Origin: Anastatus disparis
Lineage: Eukaryota > Arthropoda > Insecta > Hymenoptera > Eupelmidae
Reading direction: 5' to 3'
Length of the DNA: 64,000 nt
Assembly (NCBI GenBank): GCA_017163975.1
Contig: JAFFSR010000347.1
Span: forward strand, 8,952,001-9,016,000
This document shows, piece after piece, positions 11,834-23,865 of this stretch. How positions within the stretch are numbered: the first letter of the stretch is position 1; the number at the start of each line of letters is the position of its first letter. The notes beneath the pieces are model-generated. The model searched no databases. It was not told the DNA's origin and saw nothing but the letters and a program-made list of their open reading frames with translations. The position numbers and the translations under genes are program-made.

Positions 11834-12804
11834 CCATTATTTATTTCTAGCCTAACGCTTTTTTATTGTTATTTACAATTTTCAATATTTTCTTATAATC
11901 ATTTATTTATTCGCAGCATTATTCTACTTTTACAAAATAATTTCCATACAAGGTGATAAAATATTTTACAATAAGATAATATATATATATATATATATTT
12001 CATTTCACATATAAAATTTCAACATCAAAACTAATTCTCTAATGTAAAGAATAAAAAATTAAATTGGTATAATTTTGAAATTTTGATATGGGAATACTTT
12101 TTATAAATAACTTTTTAATAATTTTGAACAATGGTAAATTTTTTAAATAACTTGTGGTATTGAATGCTAATTAAATTTAGTTTTAACATGAAGTTAATTA
12201 TTTAGGTTGGAAATGTATTCAATAAAATAATATAACTATTTATAAGTTATCACTTAATTTATTAAACTTTTTATTCATAGTTGACTATTATATTGAATAT
12301 ATGATTCTCATTTTAATAGTTTTCATATGATATTATGTGAATTTTATAAATATAAATTATTTAAGGAGATGTAAAATGGACAGCACACTTCCACCCATAA
12401 ATATTGATTATATTTCCATTGTATTTTAAAATTTTGAATAAATAGATGCATTAACATACAGTATGTATCACGAAGATTATTCAGCTAAATTTTTATATAA
12501 ATCTATTCATTAGTTATTGAGAAGTTTGGTTTCCAATATTATTTACTAAAATTTTTCCATTTAGAATCAGAAATTTAAATATCTTGAAAAGTAATGATTG
12601 GAATAATTCAAAAATTCAAATAAATAATCATCACGAGACATACTACAAGTTAATACATTCCTTTTATGGAAATTCAGCAATAGAATGGAAAGACAGTTAA
12701 TTTTTTCATCTTCTTATAGTAAAATATAATCAAACTTTGACGACAAATTCAACATAATGAAATAATTGTACTTTCAATGATTTGTATCATATTTAATACA
12801 AATT
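11834..12804. other. AT-rich DNA, nothing recognised
   Basis: Inner loop of the long inverted structure, right of copy 1. It contains a (TA)n tract near 11981-11998 and no reading frame of note. Confidence 0.5.
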
Positions 12805-14585
12805 ATAGAGTGATATTACAGAATATTATTTTTTTCCGCATTCATAATAAATGTTTCGCAAATAATAAGTAAATTTTCTTTTGAAATGTTTACTTTTTTA
12901 GGGGGAATTCTACTTCTATCTAGACAGTTCCTACATATAAATGCATAATTATAGACATAATCAGAAACATTTATTCATATTTTATATATTGTCCTATCTT
13001 TATAATTAACTATTAAAAAAAATTTAATATCTAATAAATAATTTTTTTTAATTGTATCTCATAAAATTTATGTTCAAACAATATTAAAAAAAATATTTTT
13101 ATATCATGTAATTATAATTTTTCAAATGAGGTAATTTGATATTCTTTAAAAATTAATCTTTCTCTTATTAAAAATTTCATTGCTTCAATGAAATGAATTG
13201 TAACAATTTTTATATAAATCACAATTCATTTAAATATATACACGTGTACAAATGAAAATGTAATTAAGGTTAAATGTATGTTATTTATAAAAAATTGTTA
13301 ACAAGTAACTTTTTAAATAATATATTTTCATGAAAACTAATTTAAATACCTCATTCTCTGAATGATAACTGAATACAATTTCAATTTAATAAATTTAGTT
13401 ATACGATTTTATATATATAATATTTATATAACTATTCATCAAATAAAATTATTATTTTTTTATTATATATATATTAAAAAAATAATTATTACAATAGATT
13501 GTAGTTAAATAAAAATGTTTATTTTTATAATTATAGCGTTGAAATTTATTTTGATGAAAATGTTATTTGATTGACATTTACAGTATTATTTTAACTATTT
13601 TTGAAAAGTTACTTGACATCAATAAAAAAATATTTAATTTTCCAAATTAATAATCTATTAATATCAAGAATTTTCTAAAAATTATAATATTTATGAAATG
13701 CAAACTTTACTTGTGATACATACACTTTGTAATATTTGTATCTCATTAAATTTTTATATTATATGCAAAAAGGATTGTTAAGTAATTGCAAATAGTTATT
13801 TTTTTATTCCGAAATATTCGAATTTAAAATTAACTAAAGCGTTGTATTTTAATCTTATGATTTTTTCTATTTAAATTTCTTATTTCATATACATAAAATA
13901 CATTTGTGAAGATATTTTTATTAAAAATCAACACGAATTTCTTTTCAGCATGTTTCACTCATAAATTAATTTCATAATTCAAATTCATGGTCATATATTG
14001 AGGTCTGGAAATTATAGTTGTAACTCAGTACCTAGTTTTCAGTTTATTTACATCAAACATCGTACTATCTTTGTTTTTCTAATGGAAGTAGAGTGAGAAA
14101 TAGTCATTTGAAATAAATTATACGCTTTTTTACTTTAAGCACATGTGTACATATATTTTTATATTATGTTTCATCAAATTATTTTCAATTTTATTCAGTA
14201 CTCGAAATTTAATTAATTAATTATTATTTACTTAAAATTAGTCATTTATACATAATAATATGATAAAAGAAAATTCAACTAAGCGACGTTAGGAGCGAAA
14301 AACTTCAATATAATTAATACCTGTTAACGTGAAACCCAATAAATTGCGTAACGATTTTCAACAGTTGATAAATATAATGTAAATCATATAATATATATAT
14401 ATCAATTTTAAATTTCTAATCATTAATTTAAAACTCAAAAGTAACTATTTTAAAACGGAATATGGAAGATAAACATGTATTGTTTTAATCCTTGAATGTC
14501 ACGAATTTAAATATTCATTATTAGTAATTTTAAAGAATTATATATTATATAAATAATTCTATATTTAATAATTTTCAATTTTAGT
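12805..14585. repeat. Right inverted arm (pairs with 7960-9240 and 1690-1975)
   Basis: Order and orientation of matching blocks mirror the left arm, moving outward from 12820 to 14585. The left counterpart is split: blocks up to about 14060 match 9230 down to 7970, and blocks from about 14360 outward match 1975 down to 1690. The missing 6 kb on the left therefore contains younger insertions, including the 3.7 kb transposon. Confidence 0.6.
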
Positions 14586-15833
14586 AACAGAAAAAGCCGC
14601 ACGAGAAGAGATTATCAATTACACTTTCTGCGAAATATTGTCCTTGAATCGAGTAGGTGAAAGATCAGTCTTAATACAAAAAAAAAGGCAGTAAGCATCG
14701 CAAATTTATGCTCTTACTTCATAATATAATAGTACTAACATTGGTCCCTAAAATTCAAGCTATAGTACTAATTGAAATTATATCGTCACTCTTTTTTTAA
14801 GTACCTTAATACATAAATTAGATATACTTGATTTAAAACCTATTTTAACAATACTTTCTTTTCTCCGTGCAGTTGTTAGTTCTAGTAAACGTCAAATACT
14901 GTTTTCGATTATTTCATGGTTCGTGATTGAAACACGTGATTAAAAATAAAAAATTCCTATTATATTTTTCCATTGATTCAAATGCAATTTAGTAGAACAA
15001 ATTCTTAATTTATCATGATATAATTTGTATTTAAACAATTTTTATGCACATTGTAACTTTAATTAATCTTTTTTACAAAAATAGAAAAATTTAATTTAGT
15101 ACAAAACTACAATATCACAATTCATAAGTTGCATCGATTCTTTTTTATTTTAAAATTGGCTCATTCATACATAATAATATAATATATGAAAATTCAACCA
15201 AGTGACGTTAGGAGCGAGGTATTTTTTGCTAGTATTTTATTTAAGGAAAAAAATTTTATCTCAATTATTTAACTTAATTTTTATTTTAATATTACTAGAT
15301 ATAAATTTAAAATAAAATTAATAATTTTCAGTATGAGATATTGTTAAGTTTAAGAAATATCTTATGTATGTTAAGAAATATTTTATTTATATTTGAAAAT
15401 TTTATTTTCACTGACGGAATAAATGATATTGATACAAAAAATATTTCACCAATTGCCAGAAAGAATATATTCGATACAAAAAAATTTTTTCCGTTATTAA
15501 GAAATTTTTTTTTCCAGTGTAGCTATTAGATCAAGTAACGATTGTATCATCTGTCTTTTATTCTTATCAAAAAATGGAGCGACGAAGACAGAATTAGGTT
15601 CAAGTAACAAGCGCTACTTGAGTTAGGTCTATGAATAGGAGCCTAAGATCGTCTATGATAATAAAAATTTGTATGGTTAGAATATATGTTCAAAATAAAT
15701 AACAAATATTATTTTCTTCATTAAAAAATAATAAGTTGATTAGGAGAAAAAATTTTTTTTGTGTTATTCATTTCTTAATCTATTTTCTATCATAATAAAT
15801 TTTATCAAAAACGGAGAAATTTATTTTAACATA
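14586..15833. other. AT-rich DNA with one diverged direct repeat
   Basis: A block of about 65 bp ending in GTGACGTTAGGAGCGA at about 15155-15220 is a direct copy of 14240-14305 (GCGACGTTAGGAGCGA). Otherwise there is no gene or element that I can recognise; a 62-codon frame near 15341 is compositional. Confidence 0.5.
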
Positions 15834-16403
15834 CACTGCAGTCCAGGTACTTTTGCCCATCCTAGACTAAAATTATGAAAAATTTGAAGTTTTGTATCTC
15901 GATAAAAAATTATCGTACGGAGCTTTGCAAGGTCTCATTTTGAAGGTTTTGTAGAAACCTTTAAAATGGACAAGGTAACATTAACATTTTTCCATTTTTT
16001 GTGGGTTTTATGACGTCATAAAGAAAAAAAAATATTTTTCAATTTTTCTTTCAGAACTTTGAAGCTATTTCTTTCAAAAAACTAAAAAATGCATGGTCGA
16101 TAACTTTTTTTAAACATTTATTCTAAGAGCTATATGCGGTTTTACACAAAAATGATGGTATTTGTAAAAATAGTTTTAGCTCTACAGGTTTTAAGTTTAC
16201 AGAAAAATTGTATAGGGAAAAAATATTGCATTTCGTAAAAACTATCAATGTATTGAGTTCTAAAATATAATAAAAAAACATATTTTTTTTATTTTTTAAC
16301 TATAAAAATTTTTTTTATCTCATAAAAAAACAAATATCTATTCAGGCAAAATGAAAAAAAAATGAATAAATAAGAACTAGAAAACGTTTTGTCATATGTA
16401 TAT

Positions 16404-19400
16404 CCCACACAGCATGAAAGATATCATTGGAATATTCCGAAATATTCCAATGGAATATTTCATTGAAATATGTATGGGAGCTTTATGGAAGAAAACAGAA
16501 ATATTCCTGAAATATTGCAAAGGAAACTTTCTACGAAGAACCCCTGGAAGCCTCCGTAAACTTTCCGAGGAAGATCCGTTGGAAGATTGATGAATCATTG
16601 CACCGAAAGATTTCATGGAAGCTTTATAGAAGACTTCGTTTTCCTTTCGGGGAAATGTTGGGAATTTTCACTGGAATATTCCGACTAAAGTCTCCTGGAA
16701 GAGTCCCTAAACCTTCTAAGGAAGATTCCGTTGGAAGATTGATCAATCATTGCACCGAAAGATTTCATGGAAACTTGAATGGAAGACTCCGTTAACCTTT
16801 CAGCGAAATATCGGAAATTGTCATTGAAACATTTCAGTGGAAGGCTCCTGGAAGATTCCGTAAACCTTCCAAGGAAGATTCCGTTAGAAGATTGATCAAT
16901 CATTGCACCGAAAGATTTCATGGAAACTTGAATGGAAGACTCCGTTTATCTTTCAGCGAAATATTGGAAATTGTCATTGAAATATTCCAGTGGAAGGCTC
17001 CTGAAAGCTTCCGTAAACCTTCCAAGGAAGATTTCGGTGGAAGATTGATAAATCATTGCACCGAAAGATTTCATAGAAGCTTGAAAGGAAGACTCCGTTC
17101 ACCTTTCAGCGAAATATTGGAAATTGTCATTGAAACATTCCAGTGGAATGCTTCTGAAAGCTTCCGTAAACCTTCCAAGGAAGATTCCGTTGGAAGATTG
17201 ATCAATCATTGCACCGAAAGATTTCATGGAAGCTTCATAGAAGACTCCGTTTTCCTTTCAGGGAAATGTTCGGAATTTTCACTGGAATATTCCGACTTAA
17301 TTCTCCTGGAAGTTTCCGTAAACCTTCCAAGGAAGATTCCGTTGGAAGATTGATGAATCATTGCACCGAAAGATTTCATGAAAGCTTGAATGGAAGACTC
17401 CGTTTACCTTTCAGCGAAATATTGAAGATTTTCACTGAAATATTCCGGTTCGAGTATCCTGGAAGCTTCCGTAAACGTTGCAAGGAAGATTCTGTTGGAA
17501 AATTGATGAATTATTGCAGGGAAAGACCCAAGGAAGCTCTAAGGAAGACTGCATTTACCTTGCAGCTAAATGTTGGCAATTTTTGACTGAAACATTCGGG
17601 CCAAAGGCTTCAGGAAGCTTTCGTAAACATTTCATGGAAGATCCCATCAGTAGACTAATGAATCAGGAATTATTATTTTGAATGAATGTAAAAGGGATAC
17701 TACACCAGCACTCATAAATATGGCTTATCCTCGTTTGTAAGTTAATAAAAAACAATGTTAATGACGCTATGGCTACACCAAAAAGACATTTTTATAAAAA
17801 TGAGATAATTGTTATAAAAATGAGGTAATTTTTTTAACGATAATGACTTTATTGCAATAACAAAAAACAAGTCCTTTTCCATTCAAATTTTTTATTATAT
17901 CTAATGACGATATTTTCCCAATACATTAATTGACACACTAAAAGGCGTTTTAAATAACGTTATTTAGTATGTTAGGGATAAGGACAAAAAATGACGTCGT
18001 TTAGTATGTTAAATGTTAACGAAAAATGACATAATTTTTTAATAACAATGACGTCATTTTTTTTATAACTTCCCACATAGCATGAAATATTTCTGAAATA
18101 TTTCTGAAATATTTCATTGAAAGATTCGGAATAAAACAGAAAAAATTATATGAAATGTTTCTGAAATATTGATATGTCCGCCAAGAAGATTGGTTTGAAA
18201 TATTTCATGTAATGTTTCTGTAACATTCTTTCATGATTTTGTGAAATATTAATTTGTAATATTGTTGAAAGATTGCAGCAACATTTGACCGAAAGATTCA
18301 TCGAAGAATATGAATGTTTCAAGAAATGTTTCTGAAATATTTCTAAAATCTTTTTTAAAATATATCTAAAATAATGTTGGTGAAAGATTCTATCAGATAT
18401 TATTTTTTATTTTGTAAGAGTTGCATCAAACCATATTAGATACCTATATATTTATTTGTTATTCAGAATTTAAGCGCTTATTTATTTGTATCAAGAATTT
18501 TCGGTCTTATATACTAAACGAGAGTACGTCCCACCACTTGCGAGAGTTTGTCAACTGCATTATGATCACATGAAAATATAATCAAGTAGCCACCTGCTGG
18601 CAAGATGGAAGAATTGCTACGCACGCAAGATAACTACAAATATTTAGACAGTATTTCTCTAATATTTTACTGTTATATTCATAAATTTTTGGGAATACTT
18701 CATGAAATATTTCTGGAATATTACAGAAATATTTCATGAAATATTTCTTGAAAAATTTGCGCAGTATTGATTTGAAATATTTTAAGAAATGGTGCAGTAA
18801 TATTTCTTCAATATTTCAGTGTTATGTTCAAAAATTTTTTCAAATACTTCATGAAATATTTTTCAAATATAACAGAAATAATAAATATTTCATGACATGT
18901 TTCTTGAAAGATTTGAGAAATATTAATTTGAAACAGTTCAAGAAATAATGTAACAACTTACTTGAATATTTCAGTGTCAGATTCAAAAATTCTTTTGAAA
19001 TAAAAAATGAAATGTTCCAACAATATTACAGAAATATTTCAATGAATTATTTAATATTCATAAACTGAAATATTTCAAAGAAATATTAGTTCATCACTTA
19101 TTTAATATTTCACTGAAATATTTCATTAATAATTTACGGAGGCTTTCAGTTACCTTTACTGAAATATTCCATGAAAAGTTTACGGAAGCTTCCGGTAAAC
19201 TTCCTGCAAGCTTCCAATGTTTTTTCTGCAGTGAATTAAATCTTCCACGTTTTCTTCTAGGAAGGTTCCGGTAATATTCCACTGAAATTTTCAACGAAAA
19301 ACTTACCGAAGCTTCGTGGAAGCTTTCACTGAAATATTTCAGGAATGATGTACGGAAGCTTCGAGTAAGCTTCCACTGAAATATTCCATGAAAGATTTAC

Positions 19401-19712
19401 GGAGGCTTCCAGTAAGTTTTTACTGAAACGTTTCATGAATAATTTACGAAAGCTGTCGGTAAGCTTCTATTGAAATATTTCATGTATAATTTACGGAAGC
19501 TTCCAGTAAGCTTCCACTGAAATATTCCATGAAGGACTTACGGAGGCTTCTAGTGATCTTTCACTGAAATATTCCATGAAAGACTTACGGAAGACTCTTG
19601 ATCGAGGACATATCCATCTTCCGGGAAGTTTCCACTGGAAACTTTCTGAGAGCTTCCAACCTTTCTTCCACATCTTCCGGGAAGCTTCCAGGAAGCTTAC
19701 ATGCTGTGTGGG
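16404..19712. mobile_element. CCCACACAGC-family element, copy 2, with internal satellites
   Basis: Begins CCCACACAGCATG (16404) and ends CATGCTGTGTGGG (19712), with AT directly outside both ends. It contains a six-unit tandem array of 152-153 bp (16581-17500), then about 390 bp of unrelated sequence with GACGTCATTTTT words. A second family start follows at 18072 (CCCACATAGCATG), then fields of GAAATATTTC and GGAAGCTTCC words. The internal start may be a relic of an older copy. Open frames over the array exist because the unit length is close to a multiple of three; they are not genes. Confidence 0.75.
16581..17500. repeat. Tandem array, period 152-153 bp, six units
   Basis: GGAAGATTGAT[C/G]AATCATTGCACC, named here by its core AATCATTGCACCGAAAG, starts units at about 16581, 16733, 16886, 17039, 17192 and 17344. 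Each unit also carries a GGAAGACTCCGTT block and a TTCAGCGAAAT block. The low divergence between units indicates recent expansion. Confidence 0.85.
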
Positions 19713-20261
19713 ATGTTATGACAGAAAATTTTTTTTATAATAAAAAAATGAAATATAAAATTTTTTTTCAATTTTATTTTAGAACTTGATACATTGAGTG
19801 TTTTTACGAAATGCAATATGTTTTGTTATTACAATTTTTCTCTAAACTCAAAAACTTTAGAGCTATAACTACTTTTACAAAAACCATTATTTTTGTGTAA
19901 AACTGCATATAGCATTTAAAATAAATGTTTAAAAAAATTTATCGACCATGCATTTTTTAGTTTTTTGAAAGAGGTTTCAAATGGTGGTTGTAGTTTTTTA
20001 ATACAACAATTACATATTAAAAGAAATCGCATCAAAGTTTTGAAAGAAAAATTGAAAAATATTTTTTTTTTATTTTGACGTCATAAAACCCACAAAAAAT
20101 GGAAAAATGTTAATGTTACCTCGTCCATTTTAAAGTTTCTACAAAACCTTCAAAATGAGACTTTGTAAAGCTCCGTACGATAATTTTTTATCGAGATACA
20201 AAACTTTAAATTTTTTATAATTTCACTCAAGGGTGGGCAAAAGTACCTGTATTGCAATGTA

Positions 20262-21082
20262 TCATAGCAATAAAAATAATACTTTTAATTTATTTAGAAA
20301 TAATACTTTTAATCATATTTAAATAATGAAAATAATATTAATTTATAAAATTCATAGTAAAGGATTAAATATTTTTATCTTACCTGCAAGAAATAAAATG
20401 TTGGCTTTCGAATATTCGCCTTTGTGACTCGAAGGATTACAGTGAAGTTGATAGTGGTGATTTTCAACAAAGTGAAATCCGTTATCAAAGTCCTCACAAT
20501 CGTCTTGCACAAAAGACTCAAGAGTGTCTTTTCTCGTACTCTTCTAATACATCAGCTTTGTTCCAAATGTTTCTCAGGACTGCGCACGATGTATTCACAA
20601 AATTTATCACGCATTAGATAGCTCTAAAGAAGCTTTCTCATTGACCATTACAGCTTATCTATAAATAAACCTCCAGTATGTGCAGTAGATTTTTGGATAC
20701 AGAAATATACCGAGCATTACTGGTGCGGAACTTCGAGAAGCGTGGGGAACACAGCCTTTTGTATGCGAACGTAATTTCGTAAGCAAGACAAGGAAAAATC
20801 TGTGCACGCATTTATACGATGTAATACATACATTATATATATATATATATATATAGTCCCCCTCATTATGTTGACTTTTTTTCATTTCATTCACTAAATT
20901 CATTTTGTTGACTTTTTCAAGTTTTGAAAAAGAATTGTAAAAAACATATACTTTTTTCAAATATATTTGAAATAAAAACTAGAAGTTAGTTATTTATATT
21001 TTAAATTTTAATATTTGAATTTCAAATATTTCAAATAAAAAATATACGTATATATATATATATATACGTATATATATATATA
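20262..21082. other. AT-rich DNA with (TA)n tracts
   Basis: No confident gene. The block TTGTTGACTTTTTCAAGTTTTG near 20897 resembles the unit at 24880-24960 that precedes a reverse-transcriptase-like fragment, so 20890-20960 may be a LINE shred. (TA)n occurs at 20834-20854 and around 21050-21083. Confidence 0.45.
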
Positions 21083-22770
21083 TGGGACGTTTCACGTCAA
21101 CTCACTTAACAAAAAAATAGAATTCGTCGAAAATCTGTGAAAATGTTCTGTTTGATACCCAAAATATACAAAAAAAATTTTAGAGGTCCAGGTCAAAGGG
21201 GTCAGGATTTAAACGTGATGGAATTTTTCGAATTTTCCAAATTTTTTGCTAAATCAATATTTTAATGAATTTTTTCCTCAAAAACTATCAATTTTTCGTT
21301 AAAACTTAATAGAATACTTTTTCTTGGAAATTAGATGTAGAATTCACCTAAATTTTTGCAAATTATAATATACTGATTTTTATGCTTACTTGATCGATTT
21401 AAACATACTATTTAGTATATCTAAAAATCGAGCAGGTTAAATTGGCTTTTTAAGAGCAGGCCGGATTCGCTGTCCTTGTCTAATTGACATTTTTGTTATT
21501 TACTCAAGTATTAATCGGTGTATCTGCAAATTGAAGGTTAAGCGCAATAGATATTATTATTACAAATATTTATGCACAAGAAAAAAAAAATCTATCGCTT
21601 TGTTTTTGAGAAAAGTGAGGAACGCGAAAATATTATAAACATAATCTTTTACTTCGGCGTTCCTTACTTTTCTCAAAAACAAATTAGTAGATTTTTTTTT
21701 TTCTTGTGCATAGATATTCATAATAATAATATCTATTGCGATCAACCTTTATTTTGAAGATACACCGATTAATACTTGAGTAAATAACAAACAACTCAAT
21801 TGTTACTCGGTCGGTATCAGGTTCTACTCCGGCCTGCTGTTAAAGTCTTATTTTTTTTTGTTTTTTTATGAGGAAAAAATATACGAAGCCTCCAGTTGGG
21901 CAGCCTTCTCAAAGTTACTTAATTGTGCAAAAATGTCTGAAAAAATCGTTATTTTGGATCAATGATGAGATTTGTGATTTTTTTTCTGAAAAAGTATTGA
22001 TTTTTGGGACAAATGCATGAAAATGTTTTTTATTGGAAATCATGAGTAGAATATGAACATATTTTTACAAATTGTAATTTAAGACATTATGAACAATATA
22101 TACTAAAAATTTAACAAAAAATAAATTTTAAAATTTCAAAATTTCATTTATAATTTGTGATGTTTAGCAAATAATGGTTTAAAAAAATTTACATACATTT
22201 TACATACAATTTCCAATAATAAACATTTTCATACATTTGTCCCAAAAATCAATACTTTTTCAGAAAAAAAATCACGAATCTCATCATTGATCCAAAATAA
22301 CGATTTATTCAGACTTTTTTGCACAATTAAGTAACTTTGAGAAGGCTGCCCAATTGAGGCTTCTGTATATTTTTTCCTCATAAAAAACAAAAAAATAAGA
22401 CTTTAAAAGCCAATTTAACCAGCTCGATTTTTAGATATACTAAATAGTATGTTTAAATCGATCAAGTAAGCATAAAAATCAGTATATTATAATTTGCAAA
22501 AATTCAGGTGAATTCTACATCTAATTTCCAAGAAAAAGTATTCTATTAAGTTTTAACGAAAAATTGATAGTTTTTGAGGGAAAAATTCATTAAAATATTG
22601 ATTTAGCAAAAAATTTGGAAAATTCGAAAAATTCCATCACGTTTAAATCCTGACCCCTTTGACCTGGACCTCTAAAATTTTTTTTGTATATTTTTAGTAT
22701 CAAATAGAACATTTTCACAGATTTTCGACAAATTCTATTTTTATTAGGTGAGTTGACGTGAAACGTCCCA
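21083..22770. mobile_element. Palindromic element (GGGACGTTTCACGTCAAC ends)
   Basis: Near-perfect long palindrome: GGGACGTTTCACGTCAACTC at the left is matched by its reverse complement at 22770. Arms of about 600 bp pair block by block, for example TTTAAATCCTGACCCCTTTG with its complement, and AGTAACTTTGAGAAGGCTGCC with its complement. It lies between TA repeats. A TTAA-type element (21450-21843) is inserted in the left arm; the right arm (about 22403) preserves the empty site. No protein coding. Foldback or long-TIR non-autonomous DNA element. Confidence 0.85.
21450..21843. mobile_element. TTAA MITE family C, copy 1
   Basis: 394 bp from TTAA to TTAA, with inverted ends TTAAGAGCAGGCCGGA and TCCGGCCTGCTGTTAA and a palindromic body (TTATTTACTCAAGTATTAAT arms; AGAAAAAAAAAATCTA stem). 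The same body recurs at 25959, 47565 and 62994. The target duplication is demonstrated inside the window: the other arm of the host palindrome has a single TTAA at the matching point. TTAA targets are known for piggyBac and Kolobok families. Confidence 0.9.
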
Positions 22771-23491
22771 TATATATATATACATATATATTTATTTTTA
22801 TCACAAGTTTAGTATATTAAAAATAATATTTTACAAAAATTAATATAAAAATTTGAATCAAATTATATTATATGCTTTATTACATTAAAAACTACATCAC
22901 ATCTTATATATTTTCATTTTTTTTTTAAATATTAGCAGTTAATTAGTTTACATTGATTAATATTTTAATTGATTTTATTTTTTTAAATGTAATTCAAATG
23001 TAACTATTCTCACCCAATGCATCAAAGGCTGTCTTAAGATCTAAGGAAACTATATGAATTTTATTTTCAAATAATTATATTTCTTGAATATTTAAAGTAT
23101 ATTTCTATGCATCTTACATCTGTAATTTGATTCCAATCTCCTGGTAATTTTACTTTAAGTCTTTTTAAAATATTTATCAGTCTTTTGAAATATATATTTT
23201 CTTTGATCTCATCTAACAATATCAATATTTTGTACTTGATTTTTTGTTCTTAAAAAAACACTATTATTTAATTATTAGAGATTAATTATAAAACTTTTAT
23301 ATCATGTCATATTGCCTGTTGACATATATTTTTATAAAAACAGAAAACCTCCTATCCAATTACGTTTTTGAAGTATTTTTATCGATTAAATTAATTAAAA
23401 ATTATATATTTAAGATTCCTATTTCTGTTAAAACTTGATCAATACAAATTATTACAGGTTATATTCCAGGAAGACATTTTGTTCGATCATC
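22771..23491. other. AT-rich DNA with a reverse-transcriptase shred
   Basis: Apart from the minus-strand RT-like motif at 23000-23053 there is nothing I can name; the surrounding sequence has many stops in all frames. Confidence 0.45.
23000..23053 (-). pseudogene. LINE reverse-transcriptase motif fragment
   Basis: On the minus strand the peptide SLDLKTAFDAL is read. It has the form of RT motif A in non-LTR retrotransposons (F/L-L-D-L-x-x-A-F-D), whose first Asp is catalytic. Flanking codons soon meet stops, so only a shred remains. Related shreds lie on the plus strand at 24905-25096. Confidence 0.4.
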
Positions 23492-23865
23492 TTAAGGAGT
23501 CTCATATGCTAGCTATAGTTTGCTATAGTTTGTTGTTCATAAAAATCAAAAGTTTAAAAAATTCTTCAATATTTTGAAAAACATTAATTTATACCTCGAA
23601 AAGAATCTCTGCAAATTTTTAGTTAGCCTTATCGACTGATTTTATTATTTATGCTCATTTAAAGTTTATCTTTTTACTACTGTGAGATACAAAACACGCG
23701 GACCTCGAGTGAGCACATATAAAAAAATTAGTTGATAAGACTACTTGAAAATTTGCAGAAATTTTTTTGTAGGTATAAATTGATTTTCATCAAAATTTTG
23801 AAGGGTTCTTTAAACTTTTAATTTTTATGAACAACAAACTATAGCTGACATATGAGACTCCTTAA
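23492..23865. mobile_element. Palindromic TTAA element (TTAAGGAGTCTCATATG ends)
   Basis: 374 bp, TTAAGGAGTCTCATATG at the left and CATATGAGACTCCTTAA at the right. The arms pair through TTGTTGTTCATAAAAAT, a TTTATACCT block and GCAAATTTT blocks; the centre carries ACACGCGGACCTCGAGTG. No coding. TTAA at both ends indicates a piggyBac/Kolobok-type target. Confidence 0.8.

Larger units (their letters stand above)
15834..20259. mobile_element. Palindromic element (CACTGCAGTCCAGGTAC ends), split at its centre by another element
   Basis: Left arm 15834-16401 and right arm 19715-20259 are inverted copies: GGTACTTTTGCCC, CGATAAAAAATTATCGTACG, TTATGACGTCATAA and AAAATGCATGGTCGAT blocks pair throughout. 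TA flanks both ends (15832-33, 20260-61), as for Tc1/mariner-type non-autonomous elements. The arms are about 568 and 545 bp, and the 3.3 kb CCCACACAGC copy sits between them at the symmetry point. No coding of its own. Confidence 0.75.

Noticed and set aside
16892..17586. Frames of 125-153 codons over the 153-bp satellite
   Set aside because: The unit length is a multiple of three, so the frame reflects the repeat, not a gene.
15834..20259. Tandem arrays considered as CRISPR
   Set aside because: Units are contiguous with no unique spacers, in eukaryotic transposon DNA, and no cas genes exist.
20424..20621. 65-codon plus-strand frame in GC-richer DNA
   Set aside because: No domain or conserved neighbour. 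The minus strand shows a short NIWNKAD peptide also seen near 57361, too short to call.
21560..21757. 61-codon frames on both strands
   Set aside because: Produced by the palindromic stem of a TTAA MITE; the same peptide appears again at 63043-63276 for the same reason.
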